From Protula sp. h YS-2021 (Eukaryota > Annelida > Polychaeta > Sabellida > Serpulidae), in contig OX457031.1 of assembly GCA_949752745.1 (NCBI GenBank), positions 47,325,257 through 47,389,256 of the forward strand: 64,000 nt of DNA. Direction: 5' to 3'. Below, piece after piece: positions 41,201 to 51,200 of the stretch (within the stretch, counting starts at the first letter, position 1; each line of letters starts with the position of its first letter). A program made the position numbers and the translations under genes. The notes under the pieces are model-generated. The model was not told where the DNA came from and searched no databases. It worked only from the letters and a program-made list of their open reading frames with translations.

Positions 41201-43637
41201 TTTTTAATCACTCGCACCGGAAGTGCATCATTTAAACCGAGGTCATTAAATTAACACACTTTGTTGTCTTGTGTTTTGTCACCTGGTCAAAGGGCTATCT
41301 GTTAGTTCTCTGTTGTTTTATTTATTAATTTGACAGCATTTGTAAAGCGTTTATAACTAAGCGCACAATCAATACATAAACATTCAAGGTTATAGCATAA
41401 TAATATTATAAAAATGACTAGAATATTCAGCAGTTATACCATGACTTAAAAAGATTGGTTTTAAAAGATCTTCTAAAAGCAGTTAAGGTTTGTTCATTCC
41501 TAATCTCAAAGGGAATGGAGTTCCTCAGCTTAGGACAGGTATAACTGAAAGCTCGCCCTCACAGTTTGTTCTTACATCTTGGTGTCAGTCGTTGTAAGCA
41601 GTCTAAATTGCAAAAGTTCTGAAATTAATTAGGAGTGAATTTCCTTATGCACCGTCACCACAAGTTTGGCAATCGATCCTTACCTTATATTTGGCCAGTG
41701 TAATGCTTTCAGTATCTCAGTTATGCTGCTGGTTGCGTCACGCCTAATCCTAACTGCTGTACTTGCTGCGTTTTTCATAGCCATTTGTAAATCATGGATA
41801 AGATACTCCGGCAAGCAATAATAAAAACAGTTACTATAATCGAGATGAGATATTACAAGCAAATGAATAAGTGACTTAGCGTCATCTTGGCTAAGAACGG
41901 AACGAATTTGTCTTAACCACGATATAAAGAAGTAGCACATTTTCCGTACGTCTGCCACGTGCACTTTAAAATCCATGTTGAATTCCACAGTAAGTCCTCA
42001 ATTCCTTATAGTATCTACTCTGGGAATAATGCTATGGTTCAACGTCAGAGAATTTGTCGCAATTTTGTCATTATTTCTTCTACTCGTTATCACAAGGAAC
42101 TCTGTCTTGGCCGGATTTAGTTTTAACTGTTTAAGAGCCATTGAGCAATAGCACTACGCATCGTTTGAGACGGCTTACGGCAGCTTTCTGATCAGATTCA
42201 CATAATGACATAATCACAAAGTAACAAATCCTGGAGACTCTGCATAAACGAGCAGTCCAGCAAAACTGGTTCTGATTTAGAGCTTCCTACCATTATTTGC
42301 ATGTACCTGTCTGACAGATATGAGGTGAACCATTCAAGTGCCGATCCTCTAATACCGATCAATTTTTCCAGACGCCTCAAAAGTGTATGGTGATCAACCG
42401 TATCAAAGGCCTCGGTTGTCATCGAAACTCCTGAAAATATCATCGAACACTTTCATAAGCGCAGTCTCAGTGCTATGCCCCGAATTGTAGGTGGACTGAA
42501 GGACCTCCCCTAGGTCATTGATAACTAAGTGATTCGAAACCTGGCGAAGTAGAGACTCTTCGATTAACTTGTTAATGTAGGGTAAATTTGACACAGATCG
42601 ATAGCTCCTTAGTGACCTTTCCATAGGGGGGTTTTCAATAAAGGTTTAACAACCGCCGTTCTTGTATATGTTTGGCATTTTCGAGATGGCGAGGGAAAGA
42701 TTAATAATCTTTCCTATTACTGGCGCAACTAAATCGGAACTTCTCTTCACTTTCGTCTTTGGTAACGGATCCAATTCGCAAAATTTATCTTTTGATTTTT
42801 GAATCATCACTTGAACGTCCTCAATTGAAACGTCAACAAAAGTCTCCAATGGAAACTCAACATCGTCGTCATCAGATTGGAACGCCGTGTCAATATCATC
42901 GTCAAAGTTCTTTCTAATATTGTCTATCTTAGACCTGAAAAATGAACAAAACTCGTCAGCCAAAGTTTTGGCCGAGGCATGCTCAGAGAGGACATTTGTT
43001 TTACAATTATTCGTTATCTTCTTCATGGTCTGAAAGAGCCTCTTAGAGTCTTATCTATTTTCATTGACAACTTTGGACAGATGCTTTTCCTTCGAGTGAT
43101 TAAATAATTTCCTCCATTTCTCGTAGTTCTCCTCATAGAGTTCCTTATCACTATCTGCACCATATCACTACAAACGCCCCTCGTGCGCACGTGCGCTTGG
43201 TCGTGTCGCTGGTTTCATCATTGTTGTACCAGGGTTCACACCTCTGCGCAGGTACCAGCTTTTCAACCACTGGGGCACGGCGATTATAATATTCAGCGAG
43301 TGTATCCAGGTCTATATGCATATAGAAGCATCTTATAACATTATTAGAAGATTATAAATGTATCCTAATTTATTAAATTTCATTTTGATTTTACATTTAC
43401 ATTGAATTTTACAATGATTTTTATTCATTTTTATTTTTCAGGGCATGCATCACTCTGTATGCTAAAAACTTTGTGTATTGTTTTTAGTTCCATTTTCTGT
43501 TGAACATCGCCGTGGGTGGTACAAACGGCTTCATCTCAGACGACGCTATCAACCGAGGAGGTGATCCGGCTTACGTCAAGCCCTGGCATAACGGCCAAAG
43601 TCAATACGATGCCATGAATGACTTCTACAAGTGAGTT

Positions 43638-43685
<48 letters not shown>

Positions 43686-44252
43686 TCTCTCTCTTTCTCT
43701 TGTTTTTCAAATGTTAGAAAAGTACTTCAGCCGCCAAGTTAATCTTTGATATATGTGTACTTTTCTTAATGAGGTGGCTATTGTTATTATTGATAATATT
43801 TTAAGAGGACACACCCTCTTCTAAAATTGTTATCGACTGACCCATAACCGTATTCACAAAGTTAACGGTACATTTAACGAATACGGTTAACTTCTCATGT
43901 GGCCCTTAACTTTTGTGAATACCGGGGCTGGTATCTACAGCATATTATTTTTTAAAAAATTATGTCATTGTTTTGCAGCTGTCTTGAGTAACATTTAAGC
44001 ATGTGTTTTTATCAACAGCATAAGTATAAGGGCAAAGCACGAGGCAATTCTATTGCGTGACTTATTGTCTTGGAAAACTACTGTATAGGATGGATAAGAG
44101 CCAATGATTTTATTGATTTCAGTGCACGTGACGCCTGGTTGTGGACATGGGAAAAGGAGGGGGACAACAATCACATGCAAATAGATTATATTCGCGTCTA
44201 TAAGGATGAAAGCCTGCACCCACCAGAGCAGAATCCAGACTGCCCCACTTAG
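29286..44252 (+). CDS. GH16 endo-1,3-beta-glucanase (laminarinase-type), secreted
   Basis: Coding exons: 29286-29426, 30181-30255, 30838-30925, 31160-31271, 31853-31908, 38377-38454, 39680-39797, 40085-40156, 40805-40982, 43488-43630, 44123-44252. All junctions are GT-AG, phases agree, and the product is 396 residues. Residues 1-17 form a signal peptide, and the GH16 domain starts at once (AWELVWNDEFNG). The catalytic motif S-G-E-I-D-I-V-E in exon 6 keeps the nucleophile E176, D178 and acid/base E181. Other family marks are the SARIRS...YGRVEIRAKMP strand, HIYVFEWTS, LNIAVGGTNG and the terminal MQIDYIRVY. No CBM39 is present, so this fits a digestive or immune 1,3-beta-glucanase rather than a non-catalytic recognition protein. 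The usual Trp of GGGWGNNE is absent (GGGG then NNE). A Met six codons upstream (29268) is in frame, but the acceptor at 29285 favours 29286. Introns 5 and 9 carry transposons. Confidence 0.93.
32450..32750. repeat. Subterminal tandem repeat of the inserted element
   Basis: Four diverged units of about 75 bp sharing 'tttgcatatttatccgtttc', 'ggcaatt(c/t)tgaa' and a C-rich end. One inverted unit lies at the other end of the element (about 37880-37935), so the array grew from the inner part of the terminal inverted repeat. Confidence 0.8.
33062..35351. repeat. 1,145-bp direct tandem duplication inside the element
   Basis: 33062-34206 and 34207-35351 are almost identical; only a few substitutions were noticed, for example near 33118 and 33504. 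Each unit ends in a GTT-rich microsatellite that continues to about 35400. A third, older partial match to the segment with 'ggctcacat' lies at 32775-32850. Short frames inside the unit repeat in both copies and have no recognisable domain. Confidence 0.95.
35450..36190 (+). pseudogene. C2H2 zinc-finger gene remnant of the inserted element
   Basis: At about 35459-35535 a frame reads C-S-I-C, twelve residues, then H-LKHA-H, a C2H2 finger. It stops at a TGA near 35606. Further open segments follow in shifted frames: an acidic Asp/Ser run, then FLEYEKQGFEDACERARED, then after another stop a helical KALKAAIRKNNAFFEE stretch. The arrangement matches the remnant at 46692-47375. This looks like one accessory gene of the mobile element, broken by at least two frame changes. 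Its function is unknown. Confidence 0.5.
36285..36525. repeat. ~63-bp tandem repeat, 4 units
   Basis: Units run 'ggtccctgg(c)g(t)ggtgttaat' ... 'acccgtaaa' ... 'ttttcattcttatg'. They lie between the oppositely oriented frames of the inserted element, a likely intergenic spacer of that element. Confidence 0.85.
36675..37094 (-). CDS. Unrecognised 139-residue ORF of the inserted element
   Basis: Uninterrupted frame on the minus strand, convergent with the zinc-finger remnant. The first half is hydrophobic/Ser-rich (SLADASIPSLSVQNIAVKF). The C-terminus reads KRGDKVYDTYINLSSCEWAN, with an L-S-x-x-E-W pattern like the end of PC4-type modules, and the next frame upstream is itself PC4-like. The two may be parts of one decayed gene or two related genes. 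AT-rich like its surroundings. No host exon signals were seen. I would not call it a host gene. Confidence 0.4.
   Translation of the reverse strand: MIYSISVRTSLNVTVNAVCSFSSMMSLADASIPSLSVQNIAVKFLMFGKDLKVSFKPNEHVELIRGSNKIDFKPIMCTMIKTLTGLNEMTLSNQVDVKVIGLDQCYVSFHNICKRGDKVYDTYINLSSCEWANMLHVLT
37255..37480 (-). pseudogene. PC4/SUB1-like domain remnant of the inserted element
   Basis: The minus-strand frame contains VNIREYITD followed by GRLYPNKKGIFLSLKDWQ, the strand-turn-helix signature of the transcriptional coactivator p15 (PC4/SUB1) single-stranded-DNA-binding domain. The frame ends at a TAG near 37255. Just upstream the reading frame is shifted relative to a Lys-rich N-terminal segment (about 37470-37560), so the gene is broken. 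PC4-type proteins occur in several large DNA viruses and related transposons; their use here in transcription or replication of the element is inference. Confidence 0.6.
40450..40735. mobile_element. Foldback element with AAGTACATATG palindromes, intron 8 of copy 1
   Basis: The left arm starts near 'cggaacaggaggagggacac' and the right arm ends near 'cctactcttccgtaatt', which are degenerate complements. The core is built of alternating AAGTACATATGAAG and CTTCATATGTACTT phrases that can fold back on themselves. The right arm is conserved at about 55080-55130 in the second copy, so this insertion predates the duplication. Confidence 0.6.
41318..43330 (-). mobile_element. Dead CR1/L2-like non-LTR retroelement in intron 9
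   Basis: Minus-strand fragments in order: a pre-RT segment (43026-42646), an RT motif with SGHSTETALMKVFDD (42624-42403), AFDTVDHHTLL...WFTSYLSDRYMQI (42443-42198) and the thumb/C-terminal part with SHLDYSNC and a terminal LHW (41988-41680). The 3' end reads 'gctttacaaat' followed by a short AATAAA-type tail near 41325. Frames are broken. Between 42230 and 42150 the expected GVPQGS and YADD motifs are missing, so the catalytic core is deleted. Absent from the matching intron of copy 2 (55347-56177). Confidence 0.85.
43634..43702. repeat. CT microsatellite just inside intron 10
   Basis: CT-rich run starting directly after the donor site of GH16 exon 10. Copy 2 lacks it and has altered donor sequence (gtcact) at that place. 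Confidence 0.9.
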
Positions 44253-44314
44253 GCTATCAGTGCTGTTCTCCTTCGTCGAAACGATATGTCACTCTAAACC
44301 CAATACTAAGTTTT

Positions 44315-44320
44315 AATAAA
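44315..44320 (+). terminator. Polyadenylation signal AATAAA
   Basis: AATAAA 63 bp after the GH16 stop codon, followed by T-rich sequence. The equivalent position in the second copy (about 57085-57095) also keeps AATAAA. Confidence 0.65.
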
Positions 44321-45009
44321 CAAATTCTTGCATTTTATTTGCTCGGTCACTCTAGCAAGGGTCTATTGGATGCTGAAAAAGGTAATCCAAATACGGAAAT
44401 TGTGGGGCGTTATGTTTTATAGCGAAGAGAGGCGTAACTGTGGCTGTGTTCTAAATTCCCGTTTCTTTATTTCGTCTTGAATGTGTGCAGATACGTGATA
44501 CACGCGATATAAGTACTGGCGAAGAAAGGAAACGGCCTTTTCCAAAAACTCCAGTTTTGGGTTTACGTACAAAAAAGTTTTATGTTTCCCAAAAAAAAAA
44601 CAAGTTTTTATTCATACAGAAAATCGGGGTGCCATGGTGAAATATAAGACAATGAAGAAACACGAATCAACAAGCCATTGTTAAACAGCACAACACCCAA
44701 TCTGCGCTGAAAATCCAGGAAGGTGGCTAGGAAGTGGGGTCAAGGAAAATATACAAATGACGCGCGTCTATCTACTATGATAGGTCATTTATATAACAAG
44801 TTTTAGTTAATTTTCTGACAGCCAATACAAAAGAGCTTTCTTCAACAAATGCTAAGCCCCCTCCTTCCCTCGTTGGAACAATGGCTCATTAAACATAACT
44901 TGTGATATATAAATAATTCTCGAGCAATCAGCAACCTACTTTCATTAAACAAAAAAAATAAAGGAATAAGTATGCCAAAACACTGTTCTAAAATTTGAAA
45001 TTTTAAAAG

Positions 45010-45828
45010 TAACAATCTAAAATTATCTGCCTACGAATATTACGGCCTAAAGGATTGTGCGTAATTACGAGAAGACTATTGAATCTTGGGAGGCACATCC
45101 GCAGTTATTATAGCCTCCGTAATATTGCTAACTTGCGCCGTAACCACGACCGTAACTTTGTCCGTATGCCTGACCGTAACTGCCATAGTGACCTCCTTGG
45201 TTACCATAACTACGTCCTGTAGTTGATCCATGGCTGCCTCCGTAACCACCATGGTTCTTCTTTTATGGATCGGCGACGCGAGTTATATTCGGCGTAACCA
45301 TAGTCAACCAGATTGAGGTGTGGGAATAGTATCTGTCAGAACCGTAAGACTCCATCTAATGAATAGATTAAAATAAAAGGAGGACTTTCGTTTGAAAATG
45401 TCATTCATATTTGTCAGTTTCAAGCAAAGTTGAAAAAGTTCATCATTTTTTTGTAAGTAATTAAAATAAGCATAAAGGAAACGTGTTTTGGAAGTCTCGT
45501 ACATTACCATATGGACAGAGAACAGAAAGTTACATGACCAGATCGGTGGGCAAGACTGGTTTAAACATCACATAGACAGTCCACACCCCATTTCACTGCT
45601 CAGTTACTAGGATCTGACCCAATACGAAACGTAACACTTTTCTCTATTTTAAGAGCTCTTTGGTTTGCAGTCAGGAGTTGACTTTCTATGCAAGCTCTCT
45701 AAATGAGTGAAGTGCTTACAGCGCCGTTGCGGTCCCCGGATCGCAGCGGTGTATGTAGGTTATGCCGTGACTATATGTCACAAAACTGTGTTTATCGTTG
45801 TAATAAAACCCGTCCTTTGCACAACACC
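45010..45828 (-). pseudogene. Truncated CBM14-like gene copy (inner copy)
   Basis: Homologue of exons 3 and 2 of the intact gene at 58258-63261. Exon 2 copy (45828-45720) has lost one base in the P-G-T-R segment, shifting the frame, and its second cysteine codon is now Tyr. Exon 3 copy (45355-45010) carries a 13-bp deletion across the codons for the conserved F-C-D and several changes at the Arg/Lys run; the Gly/Tyr-rich tail is still recognisable. Exon 1 with the signal peptide is absent because the duplicated block ends at about 45918, inside intron 1. The gene could therefore not have been expressed as a secreted protein from the moment it was formed. Confidence 0.85.
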
Positions 45829-45924
45829 CTACATCAATGAAAGGAGCAACGGTGATGGAATTTATACAGAAAACTAGAATATTCTGCTATTTTTTAGTTT
45901 CCTTCGATCGTAGACAGTAGAACT

Positions 45925-46500
45925 AGACCATTTTCGCTACCGAGTAGCGAAAACTACACTTGGGTCACAAAAAATACGATTTTGAACTATCCAACGATTA
46001 TCCAACGTTGGAATTATCCAACGACGAGGAAGTGAAGGTCACCAAGGCACCTTTTCCCTTTTAGGCCAAAGCGATAGAAAATAGACTTAAAATCTACCTC
46101 TAGCTGTTTTCGGAGCCTCCCGTTTTCGACATTGACCATAACGCTGTTTAGGTTCAAAGGGTCGAAATGAGCTCAAAAGCGCTCTATCTCTAACTGTTTT
46201 CGAGATAATGGCCCACTTCCGGTTTTTTTACTTTGACCATGGCCGAGAAGGTTAATGTCACTGAGGTACCTCTTACATATCGTCATTTAGGCCGAAAGGG
46301 TAAAAAATAGGCTCAAAATTGACCTGTCTCTAACCATTTTTGAGATAATGGTCCACTTTCAATTTTTGCACATTGACCATAGCCGAGGAGGTCAAGATCA
46401 CCGAGGTACCTCTTACATATCCTCTTTTAGGCGCAAAGGGTAAAAACTAAGCTCAAAATCGCTCTACCTGGAACCGTTTTCGAGACAATGGCCGCTGGAC
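45925..46500 (-). repeat. Second copy of the ~135-bp-unit repeat, inverted
   Basis: Three to four units with 'aggtacctcttacatatc', 'tttaggcc' and 'taaccgtttt(c/t)gagata' phrases, the reverse complement of those at 7200-7600. The hairpin at its left edge corresponds to the 'agtagcgaaaacggtctag' end of the other copy. Confidence 0.75.
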
Positions 46501-46691
46501 TTGCCGCTGCTGCTGGACTTGTTGCTGCTGCTGCAACTTTTGTAGGGCCTCTTCTTTAGGCTTATTTCTTATATGACGTTGCAGATCGTATGATACCATA
46601 CAGCAACATATGGCTGCCTCCTTATAGATTCAAAGCAGCCCACGCCTGACGTGGAGCGAATATACATGGTGAGACAGGCGGTCCAGCCCAA

Positions 46692-47375
46692 ATGAAAAGT
46701 ATAAAAGGAAAAGAGGACGTATCCTTAAATCATTTGCTGCCTGACCGTCAAAGTGAACACACCGCTGTAAGCAACACACTTCTAGCCCTTGACCCTTTAA
46801 AGGAGGACAAGGTTACAGTATCACGTCATTTGAATACTAGTAGTCATAGCAAACACACTCTAAAGGAAGAAATCACTGAAAATCAATACACAGAAATGGC
46901 ATCCTGTGACGAATGTGGAATGATGTTTGAGAATGTTCACGATCTGCAGAGGCACATGAAAAACTGGTGTCCAGAAAACCATCCGCCTGTCAAAAAGTTA
47001 GGAACAGCCGTTCGAACAGGACAACCCGTTAATAGTTGAAGTTCGCTACTGAAACAGAGCTCACAGTCTATAAAAAGCTAATGAATAATGCCAAAGAAGA
47101 AAACGAAGAAGAAAGACAAAGGAAAATTACGAAATACATGCGTGAAGGGTTTTCCAAAGATAAAGCAGATAATAAGGCTTTGATGAAATTGAAAGCTGTT
47201 TATATGGAGATGTTTTTGGAGGTATACATTGAACTGATTTGCTCCATAAGGCATTACATAAAGGTCTCACACACAACAAGGTGCTTGAGAAGATTGATAC
47301 ACTGTCCAAACAGGGCTACGCAGAGAACGTAGCTACCCATTAACTGTTAAGCAACATGAAAATCACACTGAAAGC
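46692..47375 (+). pseudogene. C2HC zinc-finger mobile-element gene remnant
   Basis: The first frame (46692-47039) contains a CDECGMMFENVHDLQRH finger followed by a Cys in the last ligand position (C2HC). It stops at TGA 47037. The next frame (47036-47332) continues with KYMREGFSKDKADNKALMKL and an amphipathic segment; after a further frame change a LTHNKVLEKIDTLSKQGY piece can be read. The order finger, G-F-x-x-x-x-A repeat, helical tail parallels the remnant at 35450-36190 inside the large inserted element. I read both as the same accessory gene family of a Maverick/Polinton-like element. Function unknown. Confidence 0.55.
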
Positions 47376-49199
47376 TTAGTGCTGAATGAAGATGTCCAGT
47401 CCGTAAAGTTCTGATGACAAGCCTGAAATCTCTGATGACCAATCAGACACCTCTGATGAGGAATCCAATGAAATTACTAGAGACCAAATCATTCTTATAT
47501 CAACCACATTGCATAGCACATCGGAAAATTCAGCTATAACATCGATTCTATAGAATTTATTATATATTTCATCAGTATCAGAGAAAGCTGTTTTTATATT
47601 ATAAATAACTTTTCGTTATTTAATAAATTGAGATTTTATTTTTTCAAATTAACAATTATATTATTATAACAATTATAGCAAAGATAGTAGTATTTTGTTT
47701 TTACATTCATATTCTTACTTCGGTGCTATGAGATTTCGAGAACTGTTGCATTACAATTAGCGAGCTTTAACTCATGGAGCATTGCAGCTTTTCTAAGTAT
47801 TTGAGCAACGAAATAAAAGTATTTAGCACAAATATACTTCTCCTTTGAACTTACAAAAATTATTCTTCTATATTACAGGCACGCTTTGAATTGCTTTAGA
47901 CCAAAATCTTTTCCGAAATATTACTAGAAGGGTTAAACACCATAAATGCCCATTTCTAGAGCGTGTTAGAAGACCGAAGAGCTCAATAAAACCTATAACA
48001 ACAAACAACTAGATGAAATCAAAGCCGTGTATTGCTTTCTAATCCATAGCTCTGCAAACTAAATAAAAAGTAATATTTAAATATAGAAAGTAATAATGCA
48101 TAATCCGTTTAGAACTGCTGAAAAAAGATTTAACCGTACCTTTCCATGTTAAAGCCATCGATTGGTTTTCTTTGATGGATGGTTGGGTAAGGTCTTAAAA
48201 TTACAACTGGAAAATTTATTGCAAATGTAATTTCGAATAGCTATATTCTTAAACTAATCGCATGCTAAATGAAAAGAACAAATATGATGTCAAGAAGTTA
48301 TTATGACGTAAAATTAGAAATGAAATATTCATTGCGCGTGCAATTTCTTTTGGTTATAGTATACCGTTCCATTAAGTTTATAAAAGTTTTCAACAATCAC
48401 AGAATGTTTGAGCAACCTTTCGGATTTGAAATAGAATAAACATTCTTGTTTTATTTTAGAATAGTGAACTCCAAGTGCACCCCAGCGATCCGTTGACGAG
48501 CTTTGTTCAAGGCGGCAACCTTCATATCAAACCAGTGAGTTGTTCTCATTTTGAAAGTGTCTTACAGAAAATCTAAGTTGTGGCACTAATATTTCGATAA
48601 AAGACAGCGCTTTATTTGAACAAATTTTATTACCCTTAATTATCTTCGATGTAATCGTTTATAAATATTCATATTCGTAAACTGTACAGCTATTTTTCAG
48701 TGGCCATTGTTTGTGTGATAATCGATTTCGTAGGTTTAGCTACACAAATACTGCTATTGTGCAACTGACAATAATCAAACGATACTGCTTTTAAATAAGT
48801 AATTATTAAATTGGCTTAACGTGCGGCTTACAAATACGTTGCTTTTGCTAACAAAAGAATGGTATTGATTTTTTTTAATTAAAAACTTTGATTTGAGTAA
48901 AGACAAAGGCTTAACAGACGTTAAACAATTGAGCACAAGATAGGGCAAAAAATACTTAACTTATGCGTTAAAGATGTTATTTGAGGACATCACCAACCCA
49001 CAGACTGGTCAGCCATACGGCCCCGAATTCAGAGAAAGCGGACAGACACTGGATCTTGAAGGTATATAAATAAACAAACAAGAAGCAACACGTATACCAC
49101 CACTGTGACCACTTTTTAATATTTTGTACATTATTGAGTTATTGAACATATGAACGTTTGGATGCAAACAGTAAAAATATGAAGCATGGAGAATATTAG

Positions 49200-49385
49200 T
49201 TTTTTTGTATGTTTGTTTATGTTTTGGCGTCGTTTATTTACATTCATGTATGGAGAATGTCAGTATTTTAGTATTTTTGTTTATATTTTAGCGTCGTTTG
49301 TTTACAGAGGTGTATGGAGAATGTCAGTATTTAGTACTTTTGTTTATGTTTTGGGATCGTTTATTTACAGACATGTATGGAGAAA
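49200..49385. repeat. Tandem copies of an intron-exon boundary (GH16 exon 4)
   Basis: Three imperfect units of about 60 bp, each with 'gtttatgttttg', a 'cgttt(a/g)tttaca' acceptor-like tract and 'tgtatggagaa(tgtcagtatttt)'. The last is the true exon 4 boundary. Copy 1 shows partial units at 31045-31160, so the amplification began before the duplication. Confidence 0.75.
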
Positions 49386-50979
49386 GTTCTACGCGAGATT
49401 TTGACAGTTGCACGAGGTCTGGTCTTGACGTTGCACCCACCGCTTCTGCACGTATGCGAAGTATAAACAATTTTGCTTAAGGTGAGGGGTTAAATAAAAA
49501 TAACTTGAATAAAAACGATAGCCAAATGACTTGAGTGAGCGTTAATTGTGAATTCCGTGGTAAATGATCTGACCAACTACATCCGCTAAGCTAAGGCAAT
49601 TATAACCCTGTCTTCTGCTTACTCCACCAACGTCTTCACCACTTAACGTTGTTTGAATTTATTGAACTTATAATTTCATTTCAATTTTAGCATACTTTGA
49701 GGTAGAATACGTGTTGCGCTGTTGGCAAACGTATTCATTCATTTGTGCATTTATTAAAGCTTTTAGGCACTGCGTAGAATATTTTTCATCGCTAACAAGC
49801 CATTCTATATAAAAAGATATTGATAACACTTATAATTTCAACAGAATAAAATCAAATTAAGTTCTATTGTATAGCTTTATAACATGGAACTCATGTACCA
49901 ACTGGTTATATTGTGTGTGTATGACTTTTTAAAACAACCCTAAATGGAGAGTACCAATTTTGAAATAATAGCCCTTTCTCTGCGTTTTTTGTTGTTGTTG
50001 ATTTTTTTAACACACATGGTACCAAGTGGCCCCCCTGGAAAACCATCTCCTATGTGTTTTACAATTAGGTATGGCAAAGTAGAAATCAGAACAAAGATGC
50101 CTGTGGGAGACTGGCTTTGGCCTGGTTTGCATTCCAAACTATACACTGCAAATCCCAAATTATTGTCTCTCCACTTGTAGCAGCATTGCAAATAAATAAA
50201 TAAATAAATAAGTTCTCAGATGTTTTCCTTAACTGCTTTGTTGTTACTTTATGAATAATATATAATAATATTACAGAGGATAACCTCTCTATGTTAATAA
50301 AATACCATATATATCAGTTTAGAGTCAATGGGGAAAATTTTACGAGAACGTGTTTATTAGAAACGCAAAATTACGATATTACGCAGACATGCAAACACTA
50401 TATGAAGATAAATTAAAATTGAAATGGACCTATTTTGGCGAAGTGTTTTCAAACTTAGAAGTGGATTTGATATATTGATAGATGGTTGTGACTCATTTGT
50501 AAGTTGTTTGTTTTCCTCATAATCGTGATTTTTGATAAGCAAAGTTATTATTAGAAAACGCCACGTTTGTGAAAGATGCATATATATATTGTATTGTAAG
50601 TGCTGCTTATAGTTTATGGCCACGCAGCGCATACTCGAATATGGCTGTGCACAATAAAATTCCCTAAAGAAAATGAATAATGGTTGTTACCGTTTATATT
50701 TCACGCACTGTTTTCTATATTGTGGAAGAATTGAGATCATTGTTCACAAAATGTTTGTGCAAAATCAGAGCAGACATTTGAGACAAAAGGACAACACCCA
50801 AAACCCCGGACCAAAGCTCTCCAGATCAGATCACCATCTTATTTGCAGCATAGGCTTAAAGATCAACCCCCCCTTTCCCCTCCTCACGGAAAACCACCCC
50901 TTCCATCGCATCGAATTCGAAAACAAGGATACTTAATATATCATTTTTGAAAATAAATTATTGTTTATAAAGAAAAGGC

Positions 50980-50985
50980 ATGACC
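50980..50985 (+). other. Empty target site of the large element
   Basis: ATGACC within 'aaaaggcatgaccggtttca'. In copy 1 the same flanks are split by 5,663 bp: left flank ends gcATGACC, right flank is ATGATTgggatcaaatat. This fixes the insertion boundaries and the 6-bp duplication. Confidence 0.85.
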
Positions 50986-51104
50986 GGTTTCAAATATATT
51001 CCTGCCATAGAATATATTCATGCCTTATAATGCGTGCTTACGCGCGTACGTATATTCTTCCGAGGAGCGTTTTAGTCCCACTCTGGTTTTCTTATGTTTA
51101 GGGT

Positions 51105-51200
51105 GATCTTAATTCCGGAGCGATCTTAATTCCGGAGCGATATTAATTCCGGGGCGATCTTAATTCCGGGACGATCTTAATTCCTGGGCGATCTCATCCC
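51105..51200. repeat. 18-bp minisatellite, copy-2 specific
   Basis: About five units of 'gatcttaattccgg(a/g)gc'. Copy 1 has essentially one unit at 38200-38215. Confidence 0.85.

Larger units (their letters stand above)
29553..45918 (+). repeat. Tandem segmental duplication, copy 1
   Basis: Exons, introns and flanks match 47472-59162 in the same order and orientation. The left homology edge lies in GH16 intron 1, at a shared 'aattacta'. The right edge lies in the intron 5' of exon 2 of the minus-strand CBM14-like gene, at 'cgtagacagta'. Copy 1 is longer mainly because of the 5.66-kb element in intron 5 and the CR1-like element in intron 9. Confidence 0.93.
45919..47471. other. Duplication junction filled with repeat DNA
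   Basis: A stretch matching neither copy of the duplicated block. It begins with a perfect hairpin (TTTTCGCTAC / GTAGCGAAAA, about 45932-45954). It continues with inverted copies of the ~135-bp repeat family also seen at 6750-7690 (45925-46500). It ends with a zinc-finger gene remnant (46692-47375). Confidence 0.75.
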
